From: Intrasporangium flavum
Lineage (GTDB): Bacteria > Actinomycetota > Actinomycetes > Actinomycetales > Dermatophilaceae
Assembly (NCBI RefSeq): GCF_001956915.1
Contig: NZ_MLJO01000020.1
Coordinates: 1-62,379 of the forward strand
Direction of reading: 5' to 3'
Length of the DNA stretch: 62,379 nt
Positions within the stretch are counted from its first letter, which is position 1. The number at the start of each line of letters is the position of its first letter. This document shows positions 8,685 to 18,086 of the stretch, one piece after another. The translations under genes were made by a program, and so were the position numbers. A model generated the notes under the pieces. It was given only the letters and a program-made list of their open reading frames with translations. It was not told the DNA's origin and made no database searches.

Positions 8685-9235
8685 GATGCGTCCTCCGTCC
8701 CGGTGGCCTCGGCCGAGGGCAGCGGACGCTCCATCCAGACGCTGACGGGCATGTCGGAGCCGCCGGACTCGCGGTGGGTCTCGGTGAAGCCGTGCCGCGC
8801 GTAGAAGCGCGCGGCGCCGGCGTTGCCCTCGATGTGCGACAGGACGATCCGCGAGTGGCCGCCCTCGACGGCCCGCTCGACGACGGCGTCGAGCAGGCGC
8901 GAGCCGACGCCGTTGCCGTGGTTGTCGGGCAGGACGTAGAGCTTCCACAGGACGAAGTCGTCGTCCTGCGGCCCGAAGGTGGCCACCCCGACGACGTCGT
9001 CGCCGTCGACGGCCACGATGGTGCGGCCCTTGCGGATCGAGGCGGCGACGACGTCGCTCGTCCACCACTTGGCCAGGCCCATGGCGACGTACTCGGGGCC
9101 GACGAGCGGCTCGTACGTCGCGAGCCAGGTGCGGTGGCCGACCGACAGGACGCCCGAGAGGTCGTCGCCGACCGCGGGGCGCACCTCCACGCCGTCGACG
9201 CCGTGTCCGCGGGTGCCGGTGCTCGCCACGCTCAT
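8681..9235 (-). CDS. GNAT family N-acetyltransferase
   Basis: A 184-residue single-domain acetyltransferase. Motif A ([17 protein letters not shown]) carries the acetyl-CoA-binding Q/RxxGxG-like loop, followed by [11 protein letters not shown], the usual motif B. The substrate cannot be predicted. It is wedged between ileS and folC with 4-base overlaps on both sides, so it is co-translated with them. Confidence 0.9.
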   Translation of the reverse strand: MSVASTGTRGHGVDGVEVRPAVGDDLSGVLSVGHRTWLATYEPLVGPEYVAMGLAKWWTSDVVAASIRKGRTIVAVDGDDVVGVATFGPQDDDFVLWKLYVLPDNHGNGVGSRLLDAVVERAVEGGHSRIVLSHIEGNAGAARFYARHGFTETHRESGGSDMPVSVWMERPLPSAEATGTEDAS

Positions 9236-12200
9236 CGCTTCTCCACCACGATCGTCGCGGTGTGGTCGTCGCCGACGACCACCTGGGTCCCGACGCCGTC
9301 GGGCAGGGCGTGCTCCGGCCCGGCCGACGCGAACTGTGCGGCGAGCGTCTCGCCGACGATGAGGTCGCGGTGGTCGACCGTCGCCTCGAACACCTCGGGC
9401 GAGCCCTGGATCGTCAGGCGGATCCGGTCGCTGACGTGCAGGCCGGCGTCGCGGCGGGCCTGCTGGACCGCGCGCACGAGGTCGCGGGCCACCCCCTCGG
9501 TGGCGAGCGCGGGCGTCACGGCGGTGTCGAGGACGACGAAGCCGCCGCCGGGCAGCATCGCGGTGGCCGCGGTGTCGGCGCCGTCGCCGGACACGACCGT
9601 CTCGAGGGTGTACTCCCCCTCGACGAGCTCGAGGCCGCCGGAGGTGACGACACCGTCGGGCGAGACCGACCAGTCGCCGGACTTGCTGCCCCGGATCGCC
9701 ACCTGGACGTCCTTGCCCAGACGCGGGCCGGCCGCGCGGGCGTTGACGCTCAGCCGCTGCGTCACGCCGAAGTCGGCCTCGCCCGCCGTGTCGACGTCGA
9801 CGAGCACGAGATCCTTGACGTTGAGCTCGTCCTGGACGATCGAGCGGAACGGCTCGAGCGCCTCGGGCTCGGGCACGACGACGGTCAGCGTGGCCAGCGG
9901 CAGGCGGGCGCGCAGCTGGCGCGCCTTGCGCAGGCTCGAGCCCACCGAGCAGACCTCGCGCGCCCGGTCCATCGCCACGACGAGGGCGTGGTCGGCCGGC
10001 AGGTCGTCGACGAGCGGGTAGTCGGTCAGGTGCACCGACCGGCCGCCCGTGAGGCCACGCCAGATCTCCTCGGTGACGAGGGGCAGCAGGGGCGCGATGG
10101 CCCGCGTGACGGTCTCGAGGGCCGTGTACAGCGTGTCGAAGGCTGCCAGGGACTCGTCGGTCTCGCCGCCCCAGAACCGGTCGCGGGACCGGCGGATGTA
10201 CCAGTTGGACAGGACGTCGAGGAAGCCGCGCATCGTGTCGCAGGCCGCCGCGACCTCGTACGCGTCGAGCTGCTCGGTCATGTCGCCGACGAACTCGCGC
10301 AGCTTGGCGAGCAGGTAGCGGTCGAGCACGTCGGTCGAGGCCGTCGACCACTTCGCCTCGTAGCCCTCGCCGCCGCGGGCGGTGTTGGCGTAGAGCGCGA
10401 AGAACGACCAGGCGTTCCACAGCGGGAGCATGACCTGCCGGACGCCGTCGCGGATGCCCTGCTCGGTGACGACGAGGTTGCCGCCGCGCAGGATCGGCGA
10501 GGACATGAGGAACCAGCGCATCGCGTCGGCGCCGTCGCGGTCGAAGACCTCCGAGACGTCCGGGTAGTTGCGCAGCGACTTGCTCATCTTCTGGCCGTCG
10601 GAGCCCAGCACGATGCCGTGGCTCACGCACGACTTGAAGGCCGGCCGGTCGAAGAGCGCCGTGGCGAGGATGTGCAGCGTGTAGAACCAGCCGCGCGTCT
10701 GCCCGATGTACTCGACGATGAAGTCGCCCGGGAAGTGGTGCTCGAACCACTCGGCGTTCTCGAAGGGGTAGTGCACCTGGGCGAAGCTCATCGAACCGGA
10801 GTCGAACCAGACGTCGAGGACGTCCTCGACGCGTCGCATCGTCGACTGGCCCGTCGGGTCGTCGGGGTTCGGACGCGTCAGGCTGTCGATGAAGGGCCGG
10901 TGGAGGTCCTTGACCTCGACGCCGAAGTCGCGCTCGAGCTCGGCGAAGGAGCCGTAGACGTCGAGGCGCGGGTACTCCGGGTTGTCGGACTTCCACACCG
11001 GGATCGGGCTGCCCCAGAAGCGGTTACGCGAGATCGACCAGTCGCGTGCGTTGGCGAGCCACTTGCCGAACTGGCCGTCCTTGATGTGCGAGGGCGTCCA
11101 CTCGATCTGCTGGTTGAGCTCGAGCATCCGCTCCTTGATCTTGGTGACCTCGACGAACCACGACGACACCGCCATGTAGATGAGCGGCTGACGGCAGCGC
11201 CAGCAGTGCGGGTAGCTGTGGTCGTAGGTCTCGCGGCGCAGCAGCACGGTGCCGGGCGTGACGGAGCCGGATTCGCCCTCACCCCGGGTGGCGGCCTTGA
11301 GGTGGTCGATGATGTGGAGGTTGGCGTCGAAGACGTGCATGCCCTCGTAGTCGACGACCGGGTAGGTGAACCGGGCCTCGGCGCTGACCGGCACCACGGG
11401 GGCGATGCCCTCGCGGTCGGTGACGAGCTTGTCCTCCTCACCGAAGGCGCCGGCGCTGTGCACGAGGCCCGTGCCGTCGGTGGTCGTGACGAAGTCGGCC
11501 TCGACGACGCGGTGCGCCCGCTCATGGCCCTGGTAGTACGTGAACGGCGGGGTGTAGCTGCGCCCGAAGAGCTCGGAACCCTTGAGCCGCTGGACGATCC
11601 GCTCCTCGGCGTCCTCCCCCAGCTCGCGCTTGTAGGCGCCGAGACGCGCCTCGGCGATGACGTAGCGCTCGGTGCTGCCGGTGACGTCGGACTCGACGAC
11701 GACGTAGTCGATGTCGGGGTGGACCATGATCGCGAGGTTGGCCGGCAGGGTCCACGGCGTCGTCGTCCAGACGAGCGCGAGCTCACCGGTCTCGAGGCGC
11801 AGGCCGACCGTGACGGCCGGGTCCTGGCGCATCTTGTAGACGTCGTCGTCCATGCGCAGCTCGTGGTTGGACAGCGGCGTCTGGTCGTTCCAGCAGTAGG
11901 GCAGCACGCGGAAGCCCTCGTAGACCAGGCCCTTGTCGTGCAGCTGCTTGAAGGCCCAGATGACCGACTCCATGTAGCCGGGCTCGAGCGTCTTGTAGTC
12001 GTGGTCGAAGTCGACCCAGCGCGCCTGGCGGGTGACGTAGTCGCGCCACTCCCCCGTGTACTTGAGCACCGACGCGCGGCAGGCGTCGTTGAAGGTGTCG
12101 ATGCCGAGCTCGACGATGTCCTGCTTGGTCTTGAGGCCGAGCTGGCGCTGGGCCTCGAGCTCGGCGGGCAGGCCGTGGGTGTCCCAGCCGAAGCGACGCT

Positions 12201-12510
12201 CGACGCGCTTGCCGCGCATCGTCTGGTAGCGCGGGACGATGTCCTTGACGTAGCCGGTGAGCAGGTGGCCGTAGTGCGGCAGGCCGTTGGCGAAGGGCGG
12301 GCCGTCGTAGAAGACGAACTCGTTGTCGCCGTCGGTGCCGGCGTCGCGGTTCTCGACCGACGCGATGAAGGTGCCGTCCTCGTCCCAGTACCTCAGCACG
12401 CGCTCCTCGATCTCGGGGAAGCGCGGGTTCGACGGCACGCCGGTGGCGCGGGAGGCGTCGGGCGTCGGCTCGGAGGTCGGCTCGGACGTGGTGACCTTGG
12501 GGTAGGTCAT
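9232..12510 (-). CDS. ileS: isoleucyl-tRNA synthetase
   Basis: A 1092-residue class I synthetase that charges tRNA-Ile, with an editing CP1 domain. The HIGH motif is HYGH (residues 79-82) and KMSKS is at 641-645; zinc-type CWRC is present in the CP1 region. The HYGH form and the length resemble the eukaryote-like (type 2) IleRS group, often associated with mupirocin tolerance; that link is inference. The ATG at 12510 has AGGAG eight bases upstream. Expression is very probably controlled by the T-box leader just upstream. It heads an operon running to ndk. Confidence 0.96.
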   Translation of the reverse strand: MTYPKVTTSEPTSEPTPDASRATGVPSNPRFPEIEERVLRYWDEDGTFIASVENRDAGTDGDNEFVFYDGPPFANGLPHYGHLLTGYVKDIVPRYQTMRGKRVERRFGWDTHGLPAELEAQRQLGLKTKQDIVELGIDTFNDACRASVLKYTGEWRDYVTRQARWVDFDHDYKTLEPGYMESVIWAFKQLHDKGLVYEGFRVLPYCWNDQTPLSNHELRMDDDVYKMRQDPAVTVGLRLETGELALVWTTTPWTLPANLAIMVHPDIDYVVVESDVTGSTERYVIAEARLGAYKRELGEDAEERIVQRLKGSELFGRSYTPPFTYYQGHERAHRVVEADFVTTTDGTGLVHSAGAFGEEDKLVTDREGIAPVVPVSAEARFTYPVVDYEGMHVFDANLHIIDHLKAATRGEGESGSVTPGTVLLRRETYDHSYPHCWRCRQPLIYMAVSSWFVEVTKIKERMLELNQQIEWTPSHIKDGQFGKWLANARDWSISRNRFWGSPIPVWKSDNPEYPRLDVYGSFAELERDFGVEVKDLHRPFIDSLTRPNPDDPTGQSTMRRVEDVLDVWFDSGSMSFAQVHYPFENAEWFEHHFPGDFIVEYIGQTRGWFYTLHILATALFDRPAFKSCVSHGIVLGSDGQKMSKSLRNYPDVSEVFDRDGADAMRWFLMSSPILRGGNLVVTEQGIRDGVRQVMLPLWNAWSFFALYANTARGGEGYEAKWSTASTDVLDRYLLAKLREFVGDMTEQLDAYEVAAACDTMRGFLDVLSNWYIRRSRDRFWGGETDESLAAFDTLYTALETVTRAIAPLLPLVTEEIWRGLTGGRSVHLTDYPLVDDLPADHALVVAMDRAREVCSVGSSLRKARQLRARLPLATLTVVVPEPEALEPFRSIVQDELNVKDLVLVDVDTAGEADFGVTQRLSVNARAAGPRLGKDVQVAIRGSKSGDWSVSPDGVVTSGGLELVEGEYTLETVVSGDGADTAATAMLPGGGFVVLDTAVTPALATEGVARDLVRAVQQARRDAGLHVSDRIRLTIQGSPEVFEATVDHRDLIVGETLAAQFASAGPEHALPDGVGTQVVVGDDHTATIVVEKR

Positions 12511-12518
12511 GCTGCGGG

Positions 12519-12725
12519 CTCCTGGTCTCGGCGGTCTCGGCTGCTGTGCCGGGGACGACGTCTCCGCCGCGGTACCACCCCGCTTGCCGCACGGCCCGGG
12601 GGCGCGTGCGACCGCTCGTTCGTGGCTGTGACGGGCCCACCCGTCCGGTTCTACTGGGAGCACCGCCGGCTTGCGGTGTCGGTTCTTCCGGAGGCTCGCC
12701 GCTGATGACGGCTCGAACGCCTGTG
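12519..12725 (-). promoter_or_regulatory. translational T-box riboswitch of ileS
   Basis: Read on the minus strand, the leader holds the T-box core UGGUACCGCG (plus-strand 12568-12577), which pairs with the 3' end of uncharged tRNA. An AGUAGAACCGG stretch (12645-12655) resembles the S-turn of T-box stem II, with GACGGG/CCCGUC pairing beside it. A candidate AUC isoleucine specifier codon sits in a small hairpin at 12704-12706. The ribosome site AGGAG (12519-12523) follows the T-box with no U-tract terminator between, so control is probably translational. This matches the short-stem-I ileS T-boxes known from actinobacteria. Confidence 0.88.
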
Positions 12726-12731
12726 CGCGCC

Positions 12732-12737
12732 AGTCTA
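12732..12737 (-). promoter_or_regulatory. -10 box of the ileS leader
   Basis: TAGACT on the minus strand, placed so that transcription would begin near 12725, just before the candidate specifier hairpin. No strong -35 is visible. The same TAGACTGGCG context occurs in front of ylxR. Confidence 0.55.
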
Positions 12738-12849
12738 GCCTGTCGAGGCACCCCACCCGGTCGGGCGGACGGGCCGATCAGCCCCGACCGCGACAGGCGG
12801 GGACGGACCGTCCCGGGCCGGCGGGCTGCCGTTTGGCACTATGTGAGCC

Positions 12850-13383
12850 ATGACGGAAGTGGAGACGACCGGTGCGTGGCTCAGCCGCGAGGACCTCGAC
12901 AACGCCCGCGAGCGCCTGCCCATGCTCTACGTCCACGCCGTGCCGGTCCGCGTCGACGACAAGGGCCAGGTCACGCACATCGGCCTGCTCCTGCGCGCCG
13001 ACAGCGACGGCGGCATCGGCCAGGAGGTCGTCGGCGGCCGCGTGCTCTACCACGAGAAGATCCGCGACGCCCTCCTGCGCCACGTCGAGAACGACCTCGG
13101 CCCGATGGCCCTGCCCAGGATCCCGCTCTCGCCCCAGCCGTTCACCGTGGCCGAGTTCTTCCCGACGCCGGGGGTCACCCCGTTCCACGACCCGCGCCAG
13201 CACGCGGTGTCCCTCGCGTTCGTCGTCGCCGTGATGGGCGACTGCCGGCCCCAGAAGGACGCCCTCGACCTGTCGTGGGTGACACCCGAGGAGGCCATGA
13301 CGATCTCGGTGTCCACCGACATGAGCGGCTCGCACGGCGTGCTCGTCCGGCAGGCCCTCGCGCACGTCGGCCACCCGGTCTGA
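12850..13383 (+). CDS. DUF4916 / NUDIX-hydrolase-like protein
   Basis: A 177-residue protein resembling the actinobacterial DUF4916 family, which has a NUDIX-like fold. Features seen are YVHAVPVRVDD near the N-terminus, a central GGRVLYHEKI segment and a HAVSLAFVV strand. A full NUDIX box (GX5EX7REUXEEXGU) is not present, so hydrolase activity is doubtful. The gene is monocistronic, divergent from ileS, and has only a weak ribosome site, which may indicate a leaderless or very short leader. Confidence 0.75.
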   Translation: MTEVETTGAWLSREDLDNARERLPMLYVHAVPVRVDDKGQVTHIGLLLRADSDGGIGQEVVGGRVLYHEKIRDALLRHVENDLGPMALPRIPLSPQPFTVAEFFPTPGVTPFHDPRQHAVSLAFVVAVMGDCRPQKDALDLSWVTPEEAMTISVSTDMSGSHGVLVRQALAHVGHPV

Positions 13384-13659
13384 AACGCCATTCATCGCGA
13401 AATCGCTTGAAACGCAAGGACATCGGGCGACAAGTCCGCTGACCTTCAGACCATAACGGACCGCTTCCCACGTTCTGCGACATCGCACCGTCGACCAGCC
13501 TACGGTCGACTGTCAGGACGTGTCAGCGATGCACGGCGCGCACCTCTCGAGGGGAGGGGTGGGGCCGTGCAACCCCTTCAGGATTGCGCTGGTGACACCG
13601 CGCACGCCCGCAGCCGACGTCGGTCGGCGTCGGGCACATCTCGCAAGGGGAGGTCTTCA

Positions 13660-15297
13660 ATGACCAGCTCATCGAGCACGCCTCGGGGACACCACTTCTT
13701 CATCCGGAGCCGTAGACGCGCGGTCGCACTCGTCGGCGTCGGCTCCCTCGTCCTGGCCCTGTCGGCGGCGGCCTCGGCCCAGGCGAACCTCACCGGCAGC
13801 ACGTTCGAAGGCGGGGACGGCAACCTCGTCGTCAACACCACGGGCAACACCGACTGGACCAACGCGCCCAGCCGCGTCACCGGGATCGACAAGTTCGCGG
13901 ACAAGACCGACGACGCGTTCGGCCAGGGCACCAAGGAGGACAACGCCGCCGTCACGGTCGTCGACGGGTCGATCCCGCCGAACAAGAACGATCTGACGCG
14001 CTTCTACACGGCCAACGAGACGCTGGCCACGATCGGCGCCTCGGGCAACACCGGCGACATCATGCTCTATCTGGCGTGGGAGCGCCTCGTCAACATCGGC
14101 AACGCCAACCTCGACTTCGAGGTCAACCAGGCGAAGACGACCGGGTGGACGCCGTCGACGGTGGGCCCCGTCACCATCAACCGCACCGCGGGAGACCTGC
14201 TCGTCACCTACGACTTCGGTGGTAGCGGCACGCCGACCCTCGGTCTCAACACGTGGGTCACCTCGGCCACCGGCACGACGGCCGACTGCTTCTCGGCCAA
14301 CAGCCTGCCGTGCTGGGGCAAGCACAAGGACCTCAACGGCACGAACTCCGAAGGAGCCGTCAACACCGGCACCGTCGCCGAGCCCATCGCCCGCGGGAAC
14401 CTGAGCGTCGGCCTGTTCGGCGAGGCCGCCATCGACCTGACGGCCGCCGGCGTGTTCGAGGCCGGCACGTGCAAGGCCTTCGGCAGCATCTTCGTCAAGA
14501 GCCGGTCCTCCTCGTCGTTCACCGCCGAGCTCAAGGACTTCATCTCGCCGCAGGGCATCGACCTCGCCAACTGCTCGTCCTCCACGGTGACGACTCCGAA
14601 GCTGGCGGACGGCACCACGACCGTTCCGAGCACGGGCGTGGCCGTCGGCAGCACGGTCAAGGACTCGGCGGTCGTCACCGCGAGCCCGGCCAGCGTCATC
14701 CCGACCGGGAGCGTCGCGTTCTCGATCTGCAAGTTCGCCGTGGGCACGACGAGCCTGTGCGACGGGACGACGAACGTCGGCACGTCGGTCGGCACGACGA
14801 ACATCCCGTCGAACAACGCGTCGAACCCGGTCACGGTCGTGTCGCCCGGCTACACGGTCAGCGACGTCGGCCGCTACTGCTGGCGCGCCGTCTACTCGGG
14901 CGACACGGCGAAGGGCATCCCGTCCTCGTCCGACTCCCGGGCGACCGAGTGCTTCGTCGTGAACCCTGTCGCAGCGTCAGGCACCACGGCCCAGAAGTGG
15001 CTCCCGAACGACTCCGGGACGATCTCCGCGTCGGCCGGCGGCGACCTCGCCGGGTCGGCGACCTTCACCCTGCACCCCAGCGGTGACTGCACCGGCACGA
15101 GCGTCTACTCCGAGAGCGTGCCCGTCGCGGGCGCCTCGCCGCAGACGGTCAGCACGTCCAACACCACGGTGGTCGTGACGGCGTCCGGCAGCTACTCGTG
15201 GAAGCTGGCCTACTCGAGCACCAACGCGAACCAGACCGGCTTCGCCGCCACCTGCAAGGAGGCGACGGCGCTGACGATCAACAACACCCTTCCCTGA
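13660..15297 (+). CDS. secreted Ig-like repeat surface protein (paralogue 1)
   Basis: A 545-residue exported protein. It has a signal peptide (Arg cluster at 17-20, hydrophobic core 21-36, likely cleavage near residue 42), then a large head domain (about 45-305) and one or two Ig-like domains (about 305-545). The head resembles the N-terminal beta-sandwich of many actinobacterial adhesin-type proteins (DLTRFYTANE, DIMLYLAWER). The Ig-like part has GRYCWRAVYSGD and paired cysteines that could form a disulfide. No LPXTG motif or C-terminal helix is present, so it is probably released or held by other contacts. ATG 13660 has a strong AAGGGGAGG site. Its paralogue follows directly. Confidence 0.8.
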   Translation: MTSSSSTPRGHHFFIRSRRRAVALVGVGSLVLALSAAASAQANLTGSTFEGGDGNLVVNTTGNTDWTNAPSRVTGIDKFADKTDDAFGQGTKEDNAAVTVVDGSIPPNKNDLTRFYTANETLATIGASGNTGDIMLYLAWERLVNIGNANLDFEVNQAKTTGWTPSTVGPVTINRTAGDLLVTYDFGGSGTPTLGLNTWVTSATGTTADCFSANSLPCWGKHKDLNGTNSEGAVNTGTVAEPIARGNLSVGLFGEAAIDLTAAGVFEAGTCKAFGSIFVKSRSSSSFTAELKDFISPQGIDLANCSSSTVTTPKLADGTTTVPSTGVAVGSTVKDSAVVTASPASVIPTGSVAFSICKFAVGTTSLCDGTTNVGTSVGTTNIPSNNASNPVTVVSPGYTVSDVGRYCWRAVYSGDTAKGIPSSSDSRATECFVVNPVAASGTTAQKWLPNDSGTISASAGGDLAGSATFTLHPSGDCTGTSVYSESVPVAGASPQTVSTSNTTVVVTASGSYSWKLAYSSTNANQTGFAATCKEATALTINNTLP

Positions 15298-15653
15298 TCA
15301 CCACGACCGAGGTCCGGCCGCGATCGCGGCCGGACCTCGGTCCTGTGGTCGCGCGGCACGAATGACCGAACCCGCTGTGGTGCAAGGCGATTCGACCGAC
15401 GTGTCACGACATGGCGAGACGTTCCACGACTTGGTCGCGGACTTGCCGGACATATGCCACCGACTTGCCGGTTCCCCGGTGCCCGGTTGGCGCCGGTCCT
15501 ACCTTTCGAGATGGGACGTTGGTCGGAACGCATCGGGAGGGTGCGCCGGAGCCGACGGGGGCAGCTCTTCTCCATCGCCGTGCACCGCTGCGACCGCTGC
15601 GCCCCATCCACCCGGATCGGGGGCCGGAATCCGGCACACACATGGAGACACGC
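15298..15653. other. intergenic region between the two Ig-like genes
   Basis: About 355 bases. The first 50 contain a perfect 38-bp palindrome (separate entry). The rest has no supported ORF and repeats ACTTG/CGACTTG words around 15430-15475; it probably carries the promoter and leader of the second Ig-like gene, but I cannot fix the -35/-10. Confidence 0.5.
15305..15342. terminator. perfect 38-bp palindrome after Ig-like paralogue 1
   Basis: The arms, 19 bases each, start GACCGAGGTCC and end GGACCTCGGTC, meeting at CGATCG without a spacer. It lies 8 bases after the stop codon and most likely forms an intrinsic-type terminator hairpin without a U-tract. Confidence 0.75.
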
Positions 15654-18014
15654 ATGAAGCTCTCATGGCCTGCCTCGCCGGGAAAGAACCCGTCGAGGAC
15701 CACAACGAGCACGCCCGCACGCAGACGCCGCTGGCTCACCGCCGTCGCAGCCGTCGCACTCCCCGTCGGCATCATGACGGCGCCGCTGGCCTTCGCCGGC
15801 TCGACGCCGCCCTTCACGATCGGCCCCAACGGCTCGGCGGTCGTGCCGGGCGCCGACGGGGCGAACAACCTGCCCGACCTCTTCGGCAACGTCAAGGAGC
15901 TCGGCCCGCTCAACTCGAACACGACGAAGATCGGCGTCATCCACGCCGACGCCGTCCCGACGCTGGGCCTCACCAACCCCAACGCGCAGGTCGACCTGCG
16001 ACAGGGCTGGACGAACTCGGCCAAGGACAGCGACGGCGACGACTGGCTCTACTTCGCGTGGGAGCGCGACAGCAACAGCGGCAGCGGCTTCATCGCCTAC
16101 GAGTTCATGCAGGACCCGCCGCCGGCCGCGTGCGCGTACACCACCGCAACCGACCAGCAGCTCATCGACACCTGCAACCCGTGGGCCAACCGCAAGGCCG
16201 GCGACTTCATGATCCTGTGGGACCAGCAGGGCGGCAGCCGGGACCTCTACCTGCGCAAGTGGACCGGTACCGCACCGAACCTCGTTCTCAGCCCTCCCGG
16301 ATCGCCGCTCGACGCGTCGGTCAGCGCGGCCGCCTACAGCGCCGACGGCTTCCGCGGCGAGGCCGCCCTCAACCTCACCGACGCCGTCTTCGGTGGTGTC
16401 CAGGCCTGCCGCTCGTTCGCCAACGTCATCCCGAGCACCGTCACCGGAAACTCCGACACGGCGGACTACAAGGACACCATCCTGCAGCCCACCGTGCCCG
16501 TCGGCGGCTGCACGTCCACGACGACGACGACGCCCAAGCTGGCCGATGGCTCGACCAACGTCCCGGCGGGCGGAGTCAGCATCACCACCGCAGGCGTCGT
16601 GCAGGTCAAGGACTCGGCCGTCGTCGCGGTGAGCGGCGGCTCCGGCACCCCCGGCGGCTCGGTCCAGTTCAGCCTGTGCAAGGCGAGCAACACCGCCAAC
16701 GCGACGTGCGACTCGACGGCGACGACGATCGGCTCGCCGGTCGCCGTGACCGGCGCCTCCTTCCCGGTCACGGTGACCTCCCCCAGTGCCTGGGTGACGT
16801 CAGCAGGACGCTTCTGCTGGAAGGCCGTGTACAGCGGCGTGTCCGCCTCGGGCATCGGCGGGTCGAGCGACGTCAGCACCGGTGAGTGCTTCGTCGTCAA
16901 CCCCGTCACCCCGACCCTGTCGACGACGGCCGGGTCCGCGGTCACGCTCGGCAGCCCGATCACCGACACCGCGTCACTGACCGGGACCGCGCCGCGGCCG
17001 ACCACGAACGTCATCGAGACGTCCGCGCCGGTGGCGGCCAACCGCACGCCGGCAGGCGGCACCATCGCCTTCACGCTGTGGGGCCCGAGCACCTCCGGGT
17101 GCGGTAGCCAGGTCACCGCGGCCAACGCGTCGGTCACGGTCAGTGGCGACAGCTCCGCCACGAACGTCTACAGCACGAGCTACACACCGACGCTCGCCGG
17201 GACGTACCACTGGAAGGCCGTGTACAGCGGGGACTCGCCGAACACCGTCGGCCAGTCGCACAACGGCGACTGCTCGGTGGGTGCCGAGGACGTGACGGTC
17301 GGCCCGGCCGGGACGACCACGGTCACCACGCCGCGCGTCGGCTCCACGCCGATCACGGCTCCGGTCGCCGTCGGCACGAGCGTCACCGACCACGCGGTCG
17401 TGACGGGCACTGCGGCGGGCGGCAGCCCGACCGGGACGGTCGACTTCTTCGTCTGCAACCCGACCCAGGTGGCGGCGAACGGCGGCACGTGCAGCACCGG
17501 CGGCACGGCGGCGGGTTCCGTCTCGCCGTTGACGGCCGGAGCCGGCAACACCGCCACGGCCGACTCGAACGCGGTGGTCGCGAACGCCGTCGGCACGTGG
17601 TGCTACCGCGCGGTCTACACCTCGAACACGGCGAACTACACGGGTTCGAGCGACGCCAGCACGGGCGAGTGCTTCCAGGTGAAGGACACGACCGGCGCCA
17701 CGTCGGCCCAGAACTGGCTGCCGAACGACTCGGCGACCATCACGTCGACCGGTGGGACCAACCTCAACGGCACGCTGTCGTTCACGCTGTACTCCGGCGA
17801 CAACTGCGGCGCGACGAGCGGGTCGGTCCTGCGTGACGCCGAGACGTTCACGCTCACCGACGCCGCGTCGCCGGCCACCCGGGTGACGACGAACTCGCTC
17901 ACCAAGGTGTCCGCGACGAGCACCGTGTCGTGGCTCGTGAGCTTCACGAGCAGCGACCCCCTCGTGGGCAGCAGCACGCACTGTGAGAAGACGAGCCTGA
18001 CGATCACCAACTGA
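15654..18014 (+). CDS. secreted Ig-like repeat surface protein (paralogue 2)
   Basis: A 786-residue homologue of the preceding protein. It has a signal peptide (Arg-rich at about 24-27, core 28-46, likely cut near residue 49), a head domain containing DWLYFAWERDS and GECFVVN-type ends. Three to four Ig-like modules follow, each with a Cys pair and a CWKAVYSG or CYRAVYTS strand. Low-complexity TTTTTP and Gly/Thr linkers join the modules. No cell-wall sorting signal or C-terminal membrane helix is seen. I chose ATG 15654, which has GGAG six bases upstream, over the ATG at 15642. The two genes look like a tandem duplication followed by gain of Ig modules. Confidence 0.8.
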   Translation: MKLSWPASPGKNPSRTTTSTPARRRRWLTAVAAVALPVGIMTAPLAFAGSTPPFTIGPNGSAVVPGADGANNLPDLFGNVKELGPLNSNTTKIGVIHADAVPTLGLTNPNAQVDLRQGWTNSAKDSDGDDWLYFAWERDSNSGSGFIAYEFMQDPPPAACAYTTATDQQLIDTCNPWANRKAGDFMILWDQQGGSRDLYLRKWTGTAPNLVLSPPGSPLDASVSAAAYSADGFRGEAALNLTDAVFGGVQACRSFANVIPSTVTGNSDTADYKDTILQPTVPVGGCTSTTTTTPKLADGSTNVPAGGVSITTAGVVQVKDSAVVAVSGGSGTPGGSVQFSLCKASNTANATCDSTATTIGSPVAVTGASFPVTVTSPSAWVTSAGRFCWKAVYSGVSASGIGGSSDVSTGECFVVNPVTPTLSTTAGSAVTLGSPITDTASLTGTAPRPTTNVIETSAPVAANRTPAGGTIAFTLWGPSTSGCGSQVTAANASVTVSGDSSATNVYSTSYTPTLAGTYHWKAVYSGDSPNTVGQSHNGDCSVGAEDVTVGPAGTTTVTTPRVGSTPITAPVAVGTSVTDHAVVTGTAAGGSPTGTVDFFVCNPTQVAANGGTCSTGGTAAGSVSPLTAGAGNTATADSNAVVANAVGTWCYRAVYTSNTANYTGSSDASTGECFQVKDTTGATSAQNWLPNDSATITSTGGTNLNGTLSFTLYSGDNCGATSGSVLRDAETFTLTDAASPATRVTTNSLTKVSATSTVSWLVSFTSSDPLVGSSTHCEKTSLTITN

Positions 18015-18026
18015 CCGGCACGCTCG

Positions 18027-18081
18027 GGCCCCACCAGGGGCCACGGCTGGACCCGACCGACACCGCCGTCGGCCGGGTCCA
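18027..18081. terminator. two adjacent hairpins between Ig-like paralogue 2 and the radical SAM gene
   Basis: First hairpin GGCCCC-ACCA-GGGGCC at 18027-18042. Second, arms TGGACCCGACCGAC and GTCGGCCGGGTCCA at 18048-18081 with one mismatch. They lie between convergent genes and can serve as a bidirectional terminator. Confidence 0.7.
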
Positions 18082-18086
18082 CGCCG

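Larger units (their letters stand above)
12511..12849. other. intergenic region carrying the ileS leader and divergent promoters
   Basis: About 340 bases without a gene, between ileS (minus) and the DUF4916 gene (plus). The ileS side, 12511-12740, holds the T-box leader and its promoter. The remaining 110 bases show no ORF; a CACTAT hexamer 9 bases before the ATG at 12850 could be a -10 box for a near-leaderless transcript of the plus-strand gene. Confidence 0.6.

Noticed and set aside
9262..12705. A very long plus-strand open frame antisense to ileS
   Set aside because: It is a mirror of the GC-biased codon pattern of ileS, has no recognisable domain and no plausible start; ileS fits a known family end to end.
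13384..13659. Possible c-di-AMP or c-di-GMP riboswitch before the first Ig-like gene
   Set aside because: I looked for the conserved motifs and could not find them; only small imperfect hairpins are present.
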